This document shows positions 1 to 11,203 of a stretch of 64,000 nucleotides of DNA, one piece after another; the stretch's first letter is position 1, and each line of letters begins with the position of its first letter. The position numbers and the translations under genes are program-made. Origin of the DNA: Phoronis australis (taxonomy: Eukaryota > Phoronida > Phoronidae); contig NMRA01000460.1 of the NCBI GenBank assembly GCA_002633005.1, forward strand, positions 239,653 through 303,652, in the 5' to 3' direction. The notes under the pieces were generated by a model. It made no database searches. It worked only from the letters and a program-made list of their open reading frames with translations, and had not been told where the DNA came from.

Positions 1-85
1 TCCCCGCCAGGCACAACCACACATTCGTTTTCGACGAGAAGACATGTATAAACGGAAATTCGAATATTTCACATTTTCAATTTAG

Positions 86-258
86 GTCGGATGCTTGTTG
101 GTGCTACCGTTTACCGCTCGTCAAACGGACGACGGGGTGATCCGATTTATAATTCATTCCGGAACACGAAATCTTCCGCTGCGTTCTGGAAATGGGAGTT
201 ATATGAGCACGAGATTGATCCGACTTCTTCAGATCCAGGGATCCATTTTCCAGTCGAG
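86..258 (+). CDS. Possible coding exon, unrecognised domain
   Basis: A 57-codon open stretch follows an acceptor-like TTTCAATTTAG and ends at a GAG|GTATGA donor. The translation is rich in Trp, Tyr and charged residues (for example FWKWELYEHEIDP) and looks like protein, but I do not recognise the domain. It would enter in phase 1 and leave in phase 0. That does not fit the phase-2 entry of the MAM exon at 1534, so either an intermediate exon was missed or this belongs to something else. Inference only. Confidence 0.3.
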
Positions 259-1533
259 GTATGAAATATATTAGTCATGGTTCAGCTTTGAGTAATAGTT
301 ACTGCAAGAGCTTTTGAAGAATGGAATTCAATTTTGCCAACTTTGCGTCTCCTTCAAGTTCATTTTCTTCTGGTCACCTTTTTCTAGGACTCCCTGAACA
401 TTAGAAGGCAAAAAGATTTTAGTTTACACTATGAAACGCGTTACCATGCTAATTGGACACTCATGTGATGAGGATTTATTACTACCACTGCAAACACTAT
501 AACGTCGTGAAATGGAGGTCGTCAATTGCAACGTCTATCGAAACACGTTTCAGGTTCTACTCTTGTTTCGGGCTGTGACCAGCAGTAGGCAGTTTTAGCG
601 TTCAGTAACACAATGGAAGTCGGCACAGCCTTTTTTCTAGAGTCATTTATTCTGAAGCGTGGCTTGTGCCGTTTGAACATTGTGTTAGCGGTGGATCGAG
701 TACTGAGAATGGAGCCTTGCAATCCCGCCATAGTCTATAATGCAAGCCAGGGACATGTTGAAACTTTTGACTTTTTGATAGAATCCGTGTCTTGGATTTG
801 TAGGTGTCGAGAATGATCGAGCCATGATGCGTAGAGATCATAGGACATTGTTGTGTTGTTTCAACAAAGTTCAGTTGGACCCTTGCATCCGTTTTCATTA
901 GGGTGGTTTAAAGTTAAACATGGTTTATTTTGGACTTGGAACATGTTTAAACATACTCATGCTTTTCATTGAGGTTTAACTTTCAGATCAATGGTCTAAT
1001 AAACCTGGTTTAATTCCATTTTAAACTTGGTCTAAGTCGGTTTTCATTTCACCAACGAGGTCTGTGTTCCTCAGTCTTGCATTAAGATCTTAAACCAGAT
1101 TTAACTTTAGACCTGGTTAGAACCAGGTTTATGGCAAAGGTGCGCGATTTATGGGGTATCAACCGTGCATCTGAAAAACGCCGTAGTGTGCAATACCACG
1201 ACGCAACTTTAGAGTGAGAATAGAATATTTTCAATTTTCACTAAACAGTTCCATCAGGATTTCATGATGAAATTACAGTAGAAATTTCTTCTAATAGTCT
1301 ATAATCCAGGAAATTTACTTTTAACTGCAGAAGTTTTCGAAAGCCGATCTTGACTGCTTCATTCCACGTGTGGTGAGAACACTTCGTCTGGCTAAAATAC
1401 CGCAGAATATCGAATAGTAGTTCTATCATACTGGTTTTGAATTCATTTATTTGAATACTAGAGAAACACTGAATAGGAAAATATCACTTGACTTTCAACT
1501 TCTCTAACAAATTGTCTGTTAGATTGTAATCAG
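259..1533. other. Non-coding stretch, probable intron
   Basis: No exon with both splice sites and a recognisable product was found. Positions 900-1135 contain several TTTAAACCTGG / CCAGGTTTA-type words in both orientations, like a decayed short repeat. A similar vocabulary recurs near 52300-52430. Confidence 0.4.
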
Positions 1534-1658
1534 CGCTATGAAACAAGAAGGGATAGGATACGCGAGCATAGACGATATTGTGGTCACTCGAGGAAAATGT
1601 CCTATTAAGCCAACTGCACCCACCCTGCCGCCGCCTGTTACCCGACCACCGCCGACAG
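1534..1658 (+). CDS. Exon: C-terminal end of MAM domain plus Pro/Thr linker
   Basis: The exon lies between acceptor ...GTAATCAG and donor G|GTAGGT; it enters in phase 2 and leaves in phase 1, with 41 full codons. The first half, ending GYASIDDIVVTRGKC, matches the conserved end of MAM domains (aliphatic-IDDI strand followed by Gly-x-Cys). MAM domains are extracellular adhesion modules found in meprins, other astacins and receptor phosphatases. The second half is a Pro/Thr linker (PTLPPPVTRPPPT) of the kind that joins modules in secreted proteins and may be O-glycosylated. The phase-1 exit joins in frame to the ShK exon at 5118. The rest of the MAM domain must lie on exons upstream, mostly outside the window. 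Family assignment rests on this short motif, the linker and the downstream modules. Confidence 0.72.
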
Positions 1659-1790
1659 GTAGGTGACTCCGTTATCGTGAAAATAAACAATCATGTACAC
1701 CAGTTTCAATTTAACTGGCTTCTGCAGACAAAGCTAGTACACGACCACTCATAGTTCTGTCAACTAATTGGCTAATTCGCGCTTGACCAA

Positions 1791-1917
1791 AGAGAGAGGG
1801 GGGGAGGGGGAGAGAGAGAGGGAGGGAGGGGGAGAGAGAGAAGGAGGGAGGGAGAGAGAGAGAGAGAGAGGGAGGAAGAGGGAGAGAGAAAGAAGAAGGG
1901 GAGAGGAGGAAGAGAGA
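1791..1917 (+). repeat. Purine (GA/GGGA) low-complexity tract
   Basis: About 127 bases consist almost only of A and G in GAGAGA and GGGAGGG runs. A second tract of the same kind lies at 28468-28622. It sits in the intron between the MAM exon and the first ShK exon. Confidence 0.9.
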
Positions 1918-1989
1918 TCATACGTTTATTAACTTATATAACGAATTTGTGTAATGCAATAAAGAAACAAAAAAGGTTTGGATATATAT

Positions 1990-3065
1990 CAGGTGTCCCA
2001 CTTTTTGATACGCATTTTCCCAGCAATTGACCTACCGAATTCGTTCATTTTTTCGCAATGTATGTTCAGGGTGTCATCAACACGTCTACAAAGTATCTGA
2101 GAAATATAAAAATTATGGAAGAACTGTAAAATTCAAAACAGCGGGGTGAAAATACAATATCCCAGTAACTTTCATCGTGTTCAAGCTGTGCTGGCATCTG
2201 TCTGTCAAAAAAGTGCCTGCCTGGGTCTCAAGTCTACTGTTTTTTACCTGTATGCAAATCAGTTTCGTTCAATATTCCGTTTTGCAAGGATGCCTTTAAG
2301 TGAAGTAATCAATTTACATCTGAAACCTGTTTCAAGGAGAAAGGGTTTGAGCGGCAGAAGAGTGGAGTCGTCCGACTGTAAATAGACTTATTGCTAAAAT
2401 ACTTAACGCAGGGTCTGTTACGCGTAAAAGTGTGAACGAAGACTGCATGTTTCAAGAAAACGAGGATCCTGTTGAGGAACTGATTCATTCTCAGGAGGAC
2501 AAACCGGGGAATCACAAATCTTTGAGAGAAATCGTAAGTGATTTACAAGAGAGCAAAGAATGGCAAAAAATATGGAGTGAAAACCCCTCGAGTGAATATA
2601 GGTATCACAGAGAGATCAAAATGTTACAGGAAAAAATCTATTACACTAGTTGCATAACCGCTATTCAGCCACTGGTGCAAAAAGAATCATTTTGAATGAT
2701 GAAAAAGACTTTACGCTAGAAATCGCTAAAATCGCCAAAACGATCCCGTTTATAGGAAATAAAAACGAGAAATTCAACCTTCTCTACTCCGTCACGAGAC
2801 TTCCAGATTTTGCAAAATTAATGTTTTTCGCTGGAGTATCTTGGTAAAGAAAAACAAAATATTAATTTTATTAACGCTGACGGAGCCGAAGTTAACAGTC
2901 AACGCTACATGCATTTATTGGATGAAAATCTTCTCCCGGATTGCAGGCTACTTTATCGTGGAAACAATTGCGTGTTTCAGCAAGCTTCACACACGAATAA
3001 CTGTGAGGACAGTGGACTTTTGGGAAGATGAATTGTCAAATAAAACATTGCTCTCAATTGGTTAA
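1990..3065 (+). pseudogene. Tc1/mariner-superfamily transposase relic
   Basis: A CAGGTGTCCC end, common in mariner-like inverted repeats, occurs at 1990. It is followed by a broken frame with a helix-turn-helix-like segment (RPTVNRLIAKILNAGSVTR near 2360-2425) and an acidic, Lys-rich segment ending in HKSLREIVSDL (near 2500-2545). From about 2865 a different frame reads FINADGAEVNSQRYMHLLD and then CVFQQASHTNN. This is the catalytic-core layout of mariner transposases, in which the second Asp normally lies in an FQQDGA-type motif. Here that Asp-Gly pair is missing, so the core is catalytically dead. A short WEDEL segment follows, then a stop near 3065. Several frame changes separate these parts. 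The matching 3' inverted repeat was not found. It is a decayed intronic insertion. Confidence 0.6.
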
Positions 3066-3084
3066 ATAATTTTTAAGAATAAAT

Positions 3085-3560
3085 GCTCGCCTCCAGTAAT
3101 GCCGTAAAATAAAAGTTTATCTAGGATGATACTTTGGTCTATTGCATCAAAGGGCTTTGAAAGGTCTAAAAATATGGTTATTGGGTTTATCCCTTTGTCC
3201 GTTAATTCTATCAGCTAGTTCGAGTGCTGCAGATGTCAAAGAAATGTTGAAATTTTCGGTTTTAGTTAATTTGGTAAAGTTCAATGTTGAGATAGCCGGT
3301 AACAATGAGTTATTTGTTATCTGTGCTTGATTTAACAATGACATGATTGAGTAAATTCATCTAAAAATAATTGCATGTGTCTGTCTGGAGTTTCAGGGGG
3401 CTTGTAAATGTTGGCAAAAACTAAACATTTGTTGTTTATCTTTATATGAGAGAGTAAGCATTCATACGTTTTAAAATTGTATGAAATATATTTTTATAAA
3501 CTCACAAGCCTTTTCTTGTCCACCATGAGTACTACAATCTGATGAGTAAAAAGTGTCTGT
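3085..3560 (-). pseudogene. Non-LTR retrotransposon (LINE) fragment: endonuclease and RT pieces
   Basis: On the minus strand, 3085-3200 reads ITIFLDLSKPFDAIDQSII, the conserved first block of non-LTR reverse transcriptases (usually FLDLSKAFDxVDH), followed by LLFYGITGG. Further upstream on the same strand (about 3330-3420), IYKPPETPDRHMQLFLDE resembles the C-terminal part of an APE-type endonuclease (YRPP motif). Between them the frame is broken and the spacing far too short for an intact LINE, so this is an internally deleted relic. It abuts the mariner relic on its left and the fold-back element on its right. Confidence 0.6.
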
Positions 3561-3608
3561 CAAAGTTGTCTAGATTAAATAGTGAGTAATTATCAGTTGT
3601 TAACAACC

Positions 3609-4456
3609 AGGATTTTTGGAATTGTTCTAAAACCCCCTCGACCCACGACCCCCTCGACCCACGACCCCCTCGACCCACGGACCACAATCCTCTCGACCCA
3701 GTCTGCACAAGCTCGACTCGATCTGAACAAGGAACAAACGCTGACTTGCAGGACCAACGAGTCGGGCCATGAGCTCGACTGGCTTTTCCCTTTTTTGCAA
3801 ATAGGAGAGTCGATTCGGCAAGTATGAAAGACAAAAACAGAAAAAAAGTAACGCGACCAAATCATATCAAATCAAATCAAAGTCCTATCAACATTACAAA
3901 TGTCGTTGCCGCCAAAGTGTATTCGTCTCGTCTGCTCATCAGTGAATGGATGATTCAAGCTCTTTTAGGAGAGTGCGAGGAACCGGCGAATATGTAATTT
4001 CATCAGCAAAAAAAATTGTTAACTAAAAAGTATCTCAACGTTACATAGAATAGATTTTAAACGAGAATACAACAGAAAGCAAATAACAAAAATGTGAAAT
4101 TATGTCCATTCACGTTAATCTACACTCTCCCTAAGTTCAGTAGAATTGGGCCCTTGTTGGCCGCTCGTGGAGTTATTTCCGTTACAACGATAGCGAGTTC
4201 ATAATTCACTATTTCAGATCATATTCTTACACTCCTTTTGCTTTTAACCACCAGACTGGAGCCAGAGCAGATTTGCGTGTAAGTAAGTCTTATGGGAAAG
4301 TCATTCAACGACGTAATGTGATTATGAAATGTGTAAGAAGCGCAAAGATACATCTATTGCGACAAGTCATGTGTTGAGGTGGGCGTGGGTTGAAGGATCG
4401 TGGGTAGAGGGAGTCCTGGGGTGTGGTGGTCGAGGGGTTTTAGAACAATCCAGATT
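3609..4456. mobile_element. Fold-back/MITE element with tandem repeats in its inverted ends
   Basis: The two ends are inverted copies. The left carries ATTGTTCTAAAACCCCCTCG (3621-3640). The right, read in reverse complement, carries GGATTGTTCTAAAACCCCTC (about 4434-4453). Just inside the left end, a 15-bp unit CCCCTCGACCCACGA is repeated three times almost perfectly (3633-3678); degenerate units continue to about 3720 and reappear inverted at 4380-4440. The interior has no convincing ORF. A second, inverted and partial copy lies at 27795-28425, sharing the end and interior words such as TTTTAACCACCAGACTGG. This supports a mobile, non-autonomous DNA element whose superfamily I cannot assign. 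Confidence 0.6.
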
Positions 4457-5117
4457 CTTGAACGCAGATGATATCGAAAAAATAGTTCATTGTTTGTAGA
4501 CTATCAAGAATAACTCTATAAACACCGAATTTTGCGTTGAGCGACTGAATACTGACACTCTGTAATTTGAGTTCATCTTTATGTAATTGCAATTTTTTTC
4601 AAGTCTTCGGTGTCACAATAGTTGGATTTACTGATTTGAAACGTATTTTCGTTGTTTCCCATATTGAGAGTACCTATTAAGTTGTTGACTTGACAATTGT
4701 TTCCTCCAATGTCTGAACACTTTCTGAAGACAAATCGTCAGGTTTACAATGCTTGTTATGTTGGGCATAAAGCTTGTGTCCAGTCAGGAACATCTATATC
4801 GATCCTTGGTCATATGCACCTCGGCAGACAAATGTTGCCTCCGGCCGTCGATCTAGGACAACATTACCCCCTTTGCCCATGTGATCTAATATCACCCCCG
4901 GGATCGGTCCATTTTTTTGAATATTTTCAACCCGATATTGTCCATCCATAATCAACACCATCTTCAAAGTCAACGACATCGTTAGTCATCAACCTCATTG
5001 TCGTTTGTAGTGCTTCGTCATTATGACCAATCACGTCACGGACACTTACAATCAATGATGTCGTGCAAGGTAATTTTTAGTGTTGGACAAATAAATATTG
5101 AGCTTTACTCCTTCCAG
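4457..5117. other. Intron sequence, no feature seen
   Basis: AT-rich sequence upstream of the first ShK exon. Short ORFs here have no recognisable product or splice context. Confidence 0.4.
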
Positions 5118-5237
5118 GGGGCCCATGTGTGAACACACACGACAGTAGTCAGTGCAATGGTTGGGCTACCATTGGGGAGTGCGAGAAAAACCCGGCTTGG
5201 ATGCATACGAACTGTGCACTGGCATGCGGCATTTGCA
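5118..5237 (+). CDS. Exon: first ShK (ShKT) domain
   Basis: This is a 120-bp exon between acceptor TACTCCTTCCAG and donor A|GTAAGC, phase 1 on both sides. The 39 codons form one complete ShK module with six cysteines, spelled in part as GPCVNTHDSSQCNGWATI and HTNCALACGIC. The Cys spacing and the terminal C-x3-C-x2-C are diagnostic of ShKT domains. These domains occur singly or in tandem at the C-termini of astacin metalloproteases and other secreted proteins, where they probably bind targets or modulate the enzyme. Exactly one module per exon with symmetrical phases is the classic exon-shuffling layout. It joins in frame to the MAM-end exon before it and the linker exon after it. Confidence 0.9.
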
Positions 5238-5616
5238 GTAAGCTATGGGATTTTTAGAGTTTTGAAGACTAGACTAGATTCACCCTTTCCTGTAACCGTC
5301 TTCACATTTTCAGATTTGACGAGAGTTTAAGCGGACGTTTCAGTTTCTTGCGAGTTACTAAGTTTGAATCGTTAGTAATTAAATATCTAAAGTTATTTAT
5401 AATGAGTATAATGTATCTACTGTTATTTTATTCCGTTACTCAAAAGTAAATTTCGTCTCCCACTGATACATGGACCCATTTCGTCTAAATTTGTGCTTAA
5501 TATGTACACGGATCTTGTTTTTGTTAAATTCTGATATTATTTACTTGAAGCATACTCAAATATGTAATATCTAAATTTTTTCACAATGTACTTATTCTGT
5601 CGTTTTTATTTTCAAG

Positions 5617-5649
5617 GTTCTCCAACACTTCCAACAGTACCACCAACAG
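5617..5649 (+). CDS. Exon: 33-bp Ser/Pro/Thr linker
   Basis: A very short exon sits between TTTATTTTCAAG and G|GTAGCG, phase 1 on both sides, coding for SPTLPTVPPT plus split codons. It resembles the linker half of the exon at 1534. Splicing to the ShK exons on each side keeps the frame and gives a Pro/Thr spacer between ShK modules 1 and 2. Because the exon is short, support comes from composition, phase and position rather than homology. Confidence 0.7.
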
Positions 5650-7361
5650 GTAGCGACACCTTACCATCAATGTCAGCAACATTTACGTTGTGTTTAAAAG
5701 AAATAAGACTTTATTCAAGTGGAATGTTCGTGGAAGTCATGCTCAAAATTACTTGGATGAACCACGACTACAAATGGTTACATTTTATGTACATAGAGCT
5801 TGATCTAGTAAGACACCCGCACAACATTTAGGTTATGATTCCATGCGTTTTATGCAATCGCTGTACGTTTGAACACCTTCGTCGTTGCTTCACTGCATAT
5901 AGTCTATATGCCACTACGAATAACTTTAAATCTAGGAAGGTCGTTTATTTACTTTGATGGATTTTATAAAAAAATGCTGGCAAAAACTTTTGTTGGAAAA
6001 ATATTTAGCTTCAAATGCCACGCGAAAATGAGATGGAGCTTCTTTTGAAATTGTAAAATGGAAATAACTTCACAAGTATGTAGAAACTATAAACGACGAA
6101 AACGAATTGGTCATCTTGGTGACTTATTCTGTTCACTGAATTGTTACTATCGTTAGTCAATTGGCCCTGACCTGTAGGACCTTTAACATGAAAAGTTTCG
6201 TGGGTTCTTTTACCTGCTAATTTTATTTTGACGTTTTCCACTTCATTCATAGGTATACCTTTGAATGCAAATTTCCTCCATTCAAAGTCGACAAATTTAA
6301 TTTTTTACTGTTTAAAATGAAATATTATTGGAAGGGTGTCGTTATTTTGTTAACAAAAAACTAGGATTAAATAGGAATTGTAAGGCAAATACTGAGTAGA
6401 AAAAAGTAGGTCAATAGCAGGCAGCTGACCTCAATTCTTGATTAGTTTTGTCGACTAATCCTTATTACTATTAGTAAACACCACATGGTTACAGAAAGGT
6501 AACAATTCCAGAGACGAATTCATCTTTGTCAGACTCGGGCTCCATCGTCTGGCACCAGTTTCCTCCCCTGGCCTCCTATGGCCCCTGTCGACATTATTTA
6601 CAGCTAACAGTAACACTCTTTTGAAACGATTTTTGCGAACATCGTGAAAATATAAGTAATATGATGCACAGGGTGTTAGCCCAAGTTGCTGGAGACATGC
6701 AAAAAGTAAAAATTTAATATTTTAACGGAGTTTATATTTATTCCCCTAAATTACTCGTTTTTACTCAATTGCAGTGTTCCATAATTTCAACAGTATGCAG
6801 AAGCGTGTGACATCGTTGTAATGAAAATTACTTGAAAAGCTGATTTAAAGAAATATTGACACCTTTGATTGGTGTTGCTCATTGAAAAGTTATATTTTCA
6901 TATAAAAGTTATCTTAATAGTGAATTATATTTTGAGCAAGTGTCCGAGTAAAACGTATATCATCATACCAACTCTGTTTATGGTTTGATGAAAGCGGACG
7001 AAGTTCTATTATATAAACTTTGTCTCATATGCACCTACCCTACCTATTCTAAGTAGTATTCATATTTAACAAACAAAAATAATATGTACGTTGGGCACAT
7101 GGTAACGTAAATTACTGTACCTAATTTTGCGGAAAACAAGAAATATCCAATGCGCAACCAGATCTCTTTCTTGTTGTATCCATTTTTAAATAATGAATCA
7201 GAAATACTTTGTTCAGCCATGCACGAAAATTGCCAGGTGAAAGTACCCACTGACAGGTAGCATTTGTAAAACGACTTTGTATAATTGTAGGTAAGTATTT
7301 AATAGGCTTAATCGCATATTTGCTTTTATCTTTTCGCTAATTGCTTTGGTGTCAACACTAG
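5650..7361. other. Intron between linker and second ShK exon
   Basis: No coding motif, RNA gene or clear repeat was recognised in these 1.7 kb. Open stretches (for example 6011-6250 minus) have no recognisable product. Confidence 0.4.
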
Positions 7362-7481
7362 CGGGTCCTTGTGGGAACAAGCATGACACAGCGGAGTGTG
7401 CTTTATGGGCATACAGTGGCGAATGTGACACGAACCCCAGCTATATGCATGTTTACTGTGCCCTGGCGTGTGGGAAATGCA
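7362..7481 (+). CDS. Exon: second ShK (ShKT) domain
   Basis: This is a 120-bp exon between GTGTCAACACTAG and A|GTAAGT, phase 1/1, and the same length as the first ShK exon. It encodes a complete six-cysteine ShK module starting GPCGNKHDTAECALWA and ending CALACGKC. It is clearly paralogous to the module at 5118: the same GPC start, the Trp at the same place, and the same CALACG end. It joins the preceding Pro/Thr linker (split codon gives Ala) and the third ShK exon (split codon gives Ser) without breaking frame. Confidence 0.88.
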
Positions 7482-7930
7482 GTAAGTATAATGTTCTATG
7501 CGCGAATTCATAGAGATACAAACAATGTACTAGCCATTTCCCCATGCAACCATGGAGGTCTACTACTAGACACTTCCGGTGATGTGGATGCTTGATCAAA
7601 TAAGTTGGGATGGCAAAGTCATGTTAGAAGCTAACAAACATCGTAATCACTCAGAACCATCCCTGATCATAGCCAAAACTCAGCTCTGTAAGCAGTTCCA
7701 CCGGACTGCTTTTCACCACTTGGTGAACTGGATATATACCTTAGGAATGGGAGGAAAATTCTTGTTCAGTGTGTTAGTACTAACCAAATGAAATGCCCTT
7801 GACACGTTTAGAAAAAACGTAAGAGGTCTTACTGGTTATATTACACCTCCTTTTCCTTCCGCTAACAATAACGAAACAAATCGTCTGCCATCTTCTACCC
7901 TTAAGTTTCGACCTAATGACGTCATGCAGT

Positions 7931-8265
7931 GACCCATAGACTATAGTACATGGACGGCCAACTCTGGCCGAATAGTTTCAATGGACGAAATTTGTGATCT
8001 GACGCATAACCGTGACGTCATTATTCACTAGCGACACCTGGCAAAATTGGCAAGTTTTACTTCCGGCAAGTACGTCGTCTGCTTATCATGGTCGGCTGTT
8101 GTGTGCGGGGTGGGTGCCAAAAGTACTTACGATAACAACAGTCCTATCACTGGAAGACTTTAAACTGCGTTTCAATGCCGAAATTATTTTTATTCGTTGT
8201 ACTGGACAGTAAAATAGATGCGAGAATTTCCCGTCACAATACACTAACCGGAAACTGAAATTGGT
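7931..8265 (+). repeat. Dispersed repeat, copy A (inverted copy at about 33890-34133)
   Basis: Shared words in the same order, inverted, include CATAGACTATAGTACATGGA, CGTCATTATTC, TCGGCTGTTGTGT and CACTAACCGGAAACTGAA. Overall it is diverged but collinear over about 250-330 bp. No ORF; probably a non-autonomous mobile element or SINE-like sequence. Confidence 0.6.
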
Positions 8266-9047
8266 AATTTAGAAGAGTGGCGCCTCCTCTAGGAAAATGT
8301 CGGAGTTGGGAATCTGTTGTCCATTACTTATGATACCAGCCAATGGGCCCAGTGAATGCTTTAGTCCATGAATTCACCGGTAGGTCAAAAAAGCAAATGG
8401 CAGAGTGAAAAGCATAAAGTAATATGTCAAATCTTCGAGTGAATAAGTTCTTTCAAGGGCTTGATTTCAGAGCAGCTGTGTTCGCCGTATTATTTCTTAA
8501 GATAAATGTGTTCACGCAATCGCAATTTCGACTCGTGTGGTTTAAAGTTTGACGTGCAATTCGAGTGTGATGGCATTTGATTCTACACTTTCCCTGCGCG
8601 CACCTCCATCCCTTTTACTATTTAAGGGTTGGTTAATTACCAACTAAACTGATCATTGCTTGGGCTGCTGCCAAGCTCAAAATTGCAAATTAACAAAGTT
8701 ATCAACATTTTAATGTTGGATTTTCCTCTTTAAGCTTGGTTTTGATAATGGGGTAGCTAAATAGGTCATTTAAGTAATTAAGTAAGAACCGCTCTCATTG
8801 TTAATATCTGGCTAATATGGTTTACACAAGCCAATAGGAATCAAGGTCTCATACAGTGAGCAACTTCCCATATGTTTGCTTCCAGGGAAATCACTTGTGA
8901 TTGATGTGATTATTTTTATAAATTGCCCAACTACGCGTTTTCAGTGCATATTCAGATATTATGTGCCTTTAGACATGCAATGAACATAATGAATGATGAA
9001 AAATGGAAAGAAGTTTTTATTTTACGTTTTCTGACGTTTTTATTTTC
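8266..9047. other. Intron sequence, no feature seen
   Basis: No recognisable coding or repeat structure beyond short AT-rich runs. Confidence 0.4.
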
Positions 9048-9222
9048 GTCCCACAAAAGGGACGCTGGGCACATGTGGGGTCTATAAACCACCAACAGAA
9101 ATGCCTACTAAAACCAGTAAAAATGAAAGATGTAGGATGATATTGATTGTTTTTAGATGCTAAGGTATTGTAGAAAGTAAAACAAAAGACAAAAATTGAT
9201 GAGAATGTTGTATCAAGTATCT

Positions 9223-10840
9223 TTATTGTGCAACATGAAATGCCATAAAGCATTTGTCGTGAAGGCTAACATCGCATTTCACACAAAAACGCTTTGTCTT
9301 CATTTTACAAACTGCACATCGCCTCTGGGTGTCTCTTGTGTNNNNNNNNNNNNNNNNNNNNNNNNNNNNNNNNNNNNNNNNNNNNNNNNNNNNNNNNNNN
9401 NNNNNNNNNNNNNNNNNNNNNNNNNNNNNNNNNNNNNNNNNNNNNNNNNNNNNNNNNNNNNNNNNNNNNNNNNNNNNNNNNNNNNNNNNNNNNNNNNNNN
9501 NNNNNNNNNNNNNNNNNNNNNNNNNNNNNNNNNNNNNNNNNNNNNNNNNNNNNNNNNNNNNNNNNNNNNNNNNNNNNNNNNNNNNNNNNNNNNNNNNNNN
9601 NNNNNNNNNNNNNNNNNNNNNNNNNNNNNNNNNNNNNNNNNNNNNNNNNNNNNNNNNNNNNNNNNNNNNNNNNNNNNNNNNNNNNNNNNNNNNNNNNNNN
9701 NNNNNNNNNNNNNNNNNNNNNNNNNNNNNNNNNNNNNNNNNNNNNNNNNNNNNNNNNNNNNNNNNNNNNNNNNNNNNNNNNNNNNNNNNNNNNNNNNNNN
9801 NNNNNNNNNNNNNNNNNNNTAGTAGGGGATCATTGACTCGTCAATTGACAAGTTTTGCTCTCGGCTGAAATAGATGAGACATTTCTCATTGATAGCCGCC
9901 ATCAGAGGTCTCACCTTTCCCATTTTGTCAGCGCCATCCAGGCGATTATTGTCTACTAAATGCAAGTAACGCATTATTGTCTCGAACCTGTTGCGAGACA
10001 TAGTGTTGGCTACTGCTGTGTTGTGCAAATCATCGTCAAGAGACCAATACATTCTGCGCCTAGGTGTCGATGAGTATCCGGTTACCAGGAGTATGCCAAT
10101 GAATGATTTCATCTCATCTTGGGTAACAGTGAAATCATGAGCACCTTTAGTTCCAGCATAGCGCACCGTCTCTGACACAATCATATCAATTACATCATCA
10201 GAAAAAAAACAACTCGAACAATCCTGCTGGTGTCTGCGGCAAGTTGTCAAAGTTTGCTGTTGGTTGTTGACGCCACAGAAATTTGTCATGGGCTGTGATG
10301 TCCTGTTTGACCCAGGTTCTTGCAGTCTTTTGCTTTTTTGCCTTTTTGGTAGTACTGTTTGTTCTTTGTTGTTTGGGTGGAGGTGGTTCATCATCAGAGC
10401 TGTCACTGCTGTCTTACATTCGTTGACGAGTGCTGTTGATAACGGTTACAGACGCTGCAGCAGTAAGGAGACGACCAGGAAGATTAGCTATATTTCCACC
10501 GCTGTCTTCATCTCCACTGTCCTCATCTGTTATACCACCATCTGAAAGTGGGCTCATAAAAATGTCAGCCCGTTGAAATGCTCCATCATCTTCCAGCATT
10601 TCAACAGCATCATTTACAGTAAGATTCCTGCCAAATAAAATGAGAATAATGATATTACCATTTGTGCCAAGCGTCCCTTTTGTGGGACGTTTGCAAAGGG
10701 CATTTATTTTTACACAATTTGTGAAAACAAATAATTAAAGCTTTCTATGAACTCTAGACACATTATTCTACTAAGTGAATTGCAATAAACTGAAAATTTC
10801 ATGATTTGAATAAGATTTTTGCTTACCTTCTTTGAGACAT
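9223..10840 (-). pseudogene. piggyBac transposase (DDE_Tnp_1_7) pseudogene
   Basis: A predicted 14-bp first exon (10827-10840, ATG to AG|GTAAGC) splices to a second exon starting at 10627, giving an N-terminus MSQRRNLTVNDAVEMLEDD. Next come an acidic stretch with DEDSGDEDSGG and NLPGR, a basic region, and the core with RMYWSLDDD, MSRNRFETIMRYLHLVDN and LSIDESMIPY, all hallmarks of piggyBac transposases. Positions 9342-9819 are unsequenced. After the gap, CAVCKMKTKRFCVKCDVSLH is the C-terminal Cys-rich RING-like domain, ending at a stop at 9223-9225. Two visible lesions are an in-frame TAA near 10412, and a frame change in the T run (minus strand) near 10202-10210, just before SDDVIDMIV. The element lies in the host intron between the second and third ShK exons. 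Confidence 0.85.
9342..9819. other. Assembly gap (Ns)
   Basis: A run of N inside the piggyBac transposase pseudogene. Nothing can be said about its content. Confidence 1.
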
Positions 10841-11203
10841 GTTGAAAACCTTTAAACCATGCAGGCGTGGCGTCACAATAGCACAATTACGTGAGTAAAA
10901 GTGGAGATAATTCCAATTGTTGCAAATGACCTTCTGCGTACATTCCCAAGCAAACACTTCACCAGAGTAAATCCAGATAGAATTGAATTTTCGTTAATTT
11001 AGGACAGCATTTTTGTAGTGTCCCACAAATGGGACGCTGGGCATAAATGGGTTTTAAATAAAGAACAGTGTCTGTATTTGTTCAAATCTCATAAGCGGCA
11101 TGTAAACGTCTCCATAGATACACATTCTACTCTCATGATTCAGAGGGATTTGTCAGTGATCTTGTGTTTTCTGATTCCACTGCATTCAGAAGACATTACT
11201 TAA

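Larger units (their letters stand above)
9048..11045 (-). mobile_element. piggyBac-type transposon, decayed
   Basis: Contains a broken piggyBac transposase gene on the minus strand and three copies of a palindromic word: GTCCCACAAAAGGGACGCTG at 9048, the inverted form at 10663-10688 and GTCCCACAAATGGGACGCTG at 11021. The outer two are in direct orientation; the middle one is inverted and falls in the predicted transposase intron. These are probably terminal or subterminal elements, but I could not fix the outer TTAA boundaries, so the limits given are those of the repeated word. An assembly gap (9342-9819) removes much of the catalytic domain. Confidence 0.65.

Noticed and set aside
613-898. 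Overlapping ORFs on both strands.
   Set aside because: No recognisable domain, splice context or codon-like composition; chance ORFs.
3532-3865. Arg/Gly and Pro/Thr-rich ORFs near 3.6-3.8 kb.
   Set aside because: Produced by the 15-bp CCCCTCGACCCACGA tandem repeats in the fold-back element.
9294-9868. Long plus-strand ORFs across the gap at 9342-9819, and similar ones at 20346-21437 and 41039-42214.
   Set aside because: They exist only because runs of N contain no stop codons.
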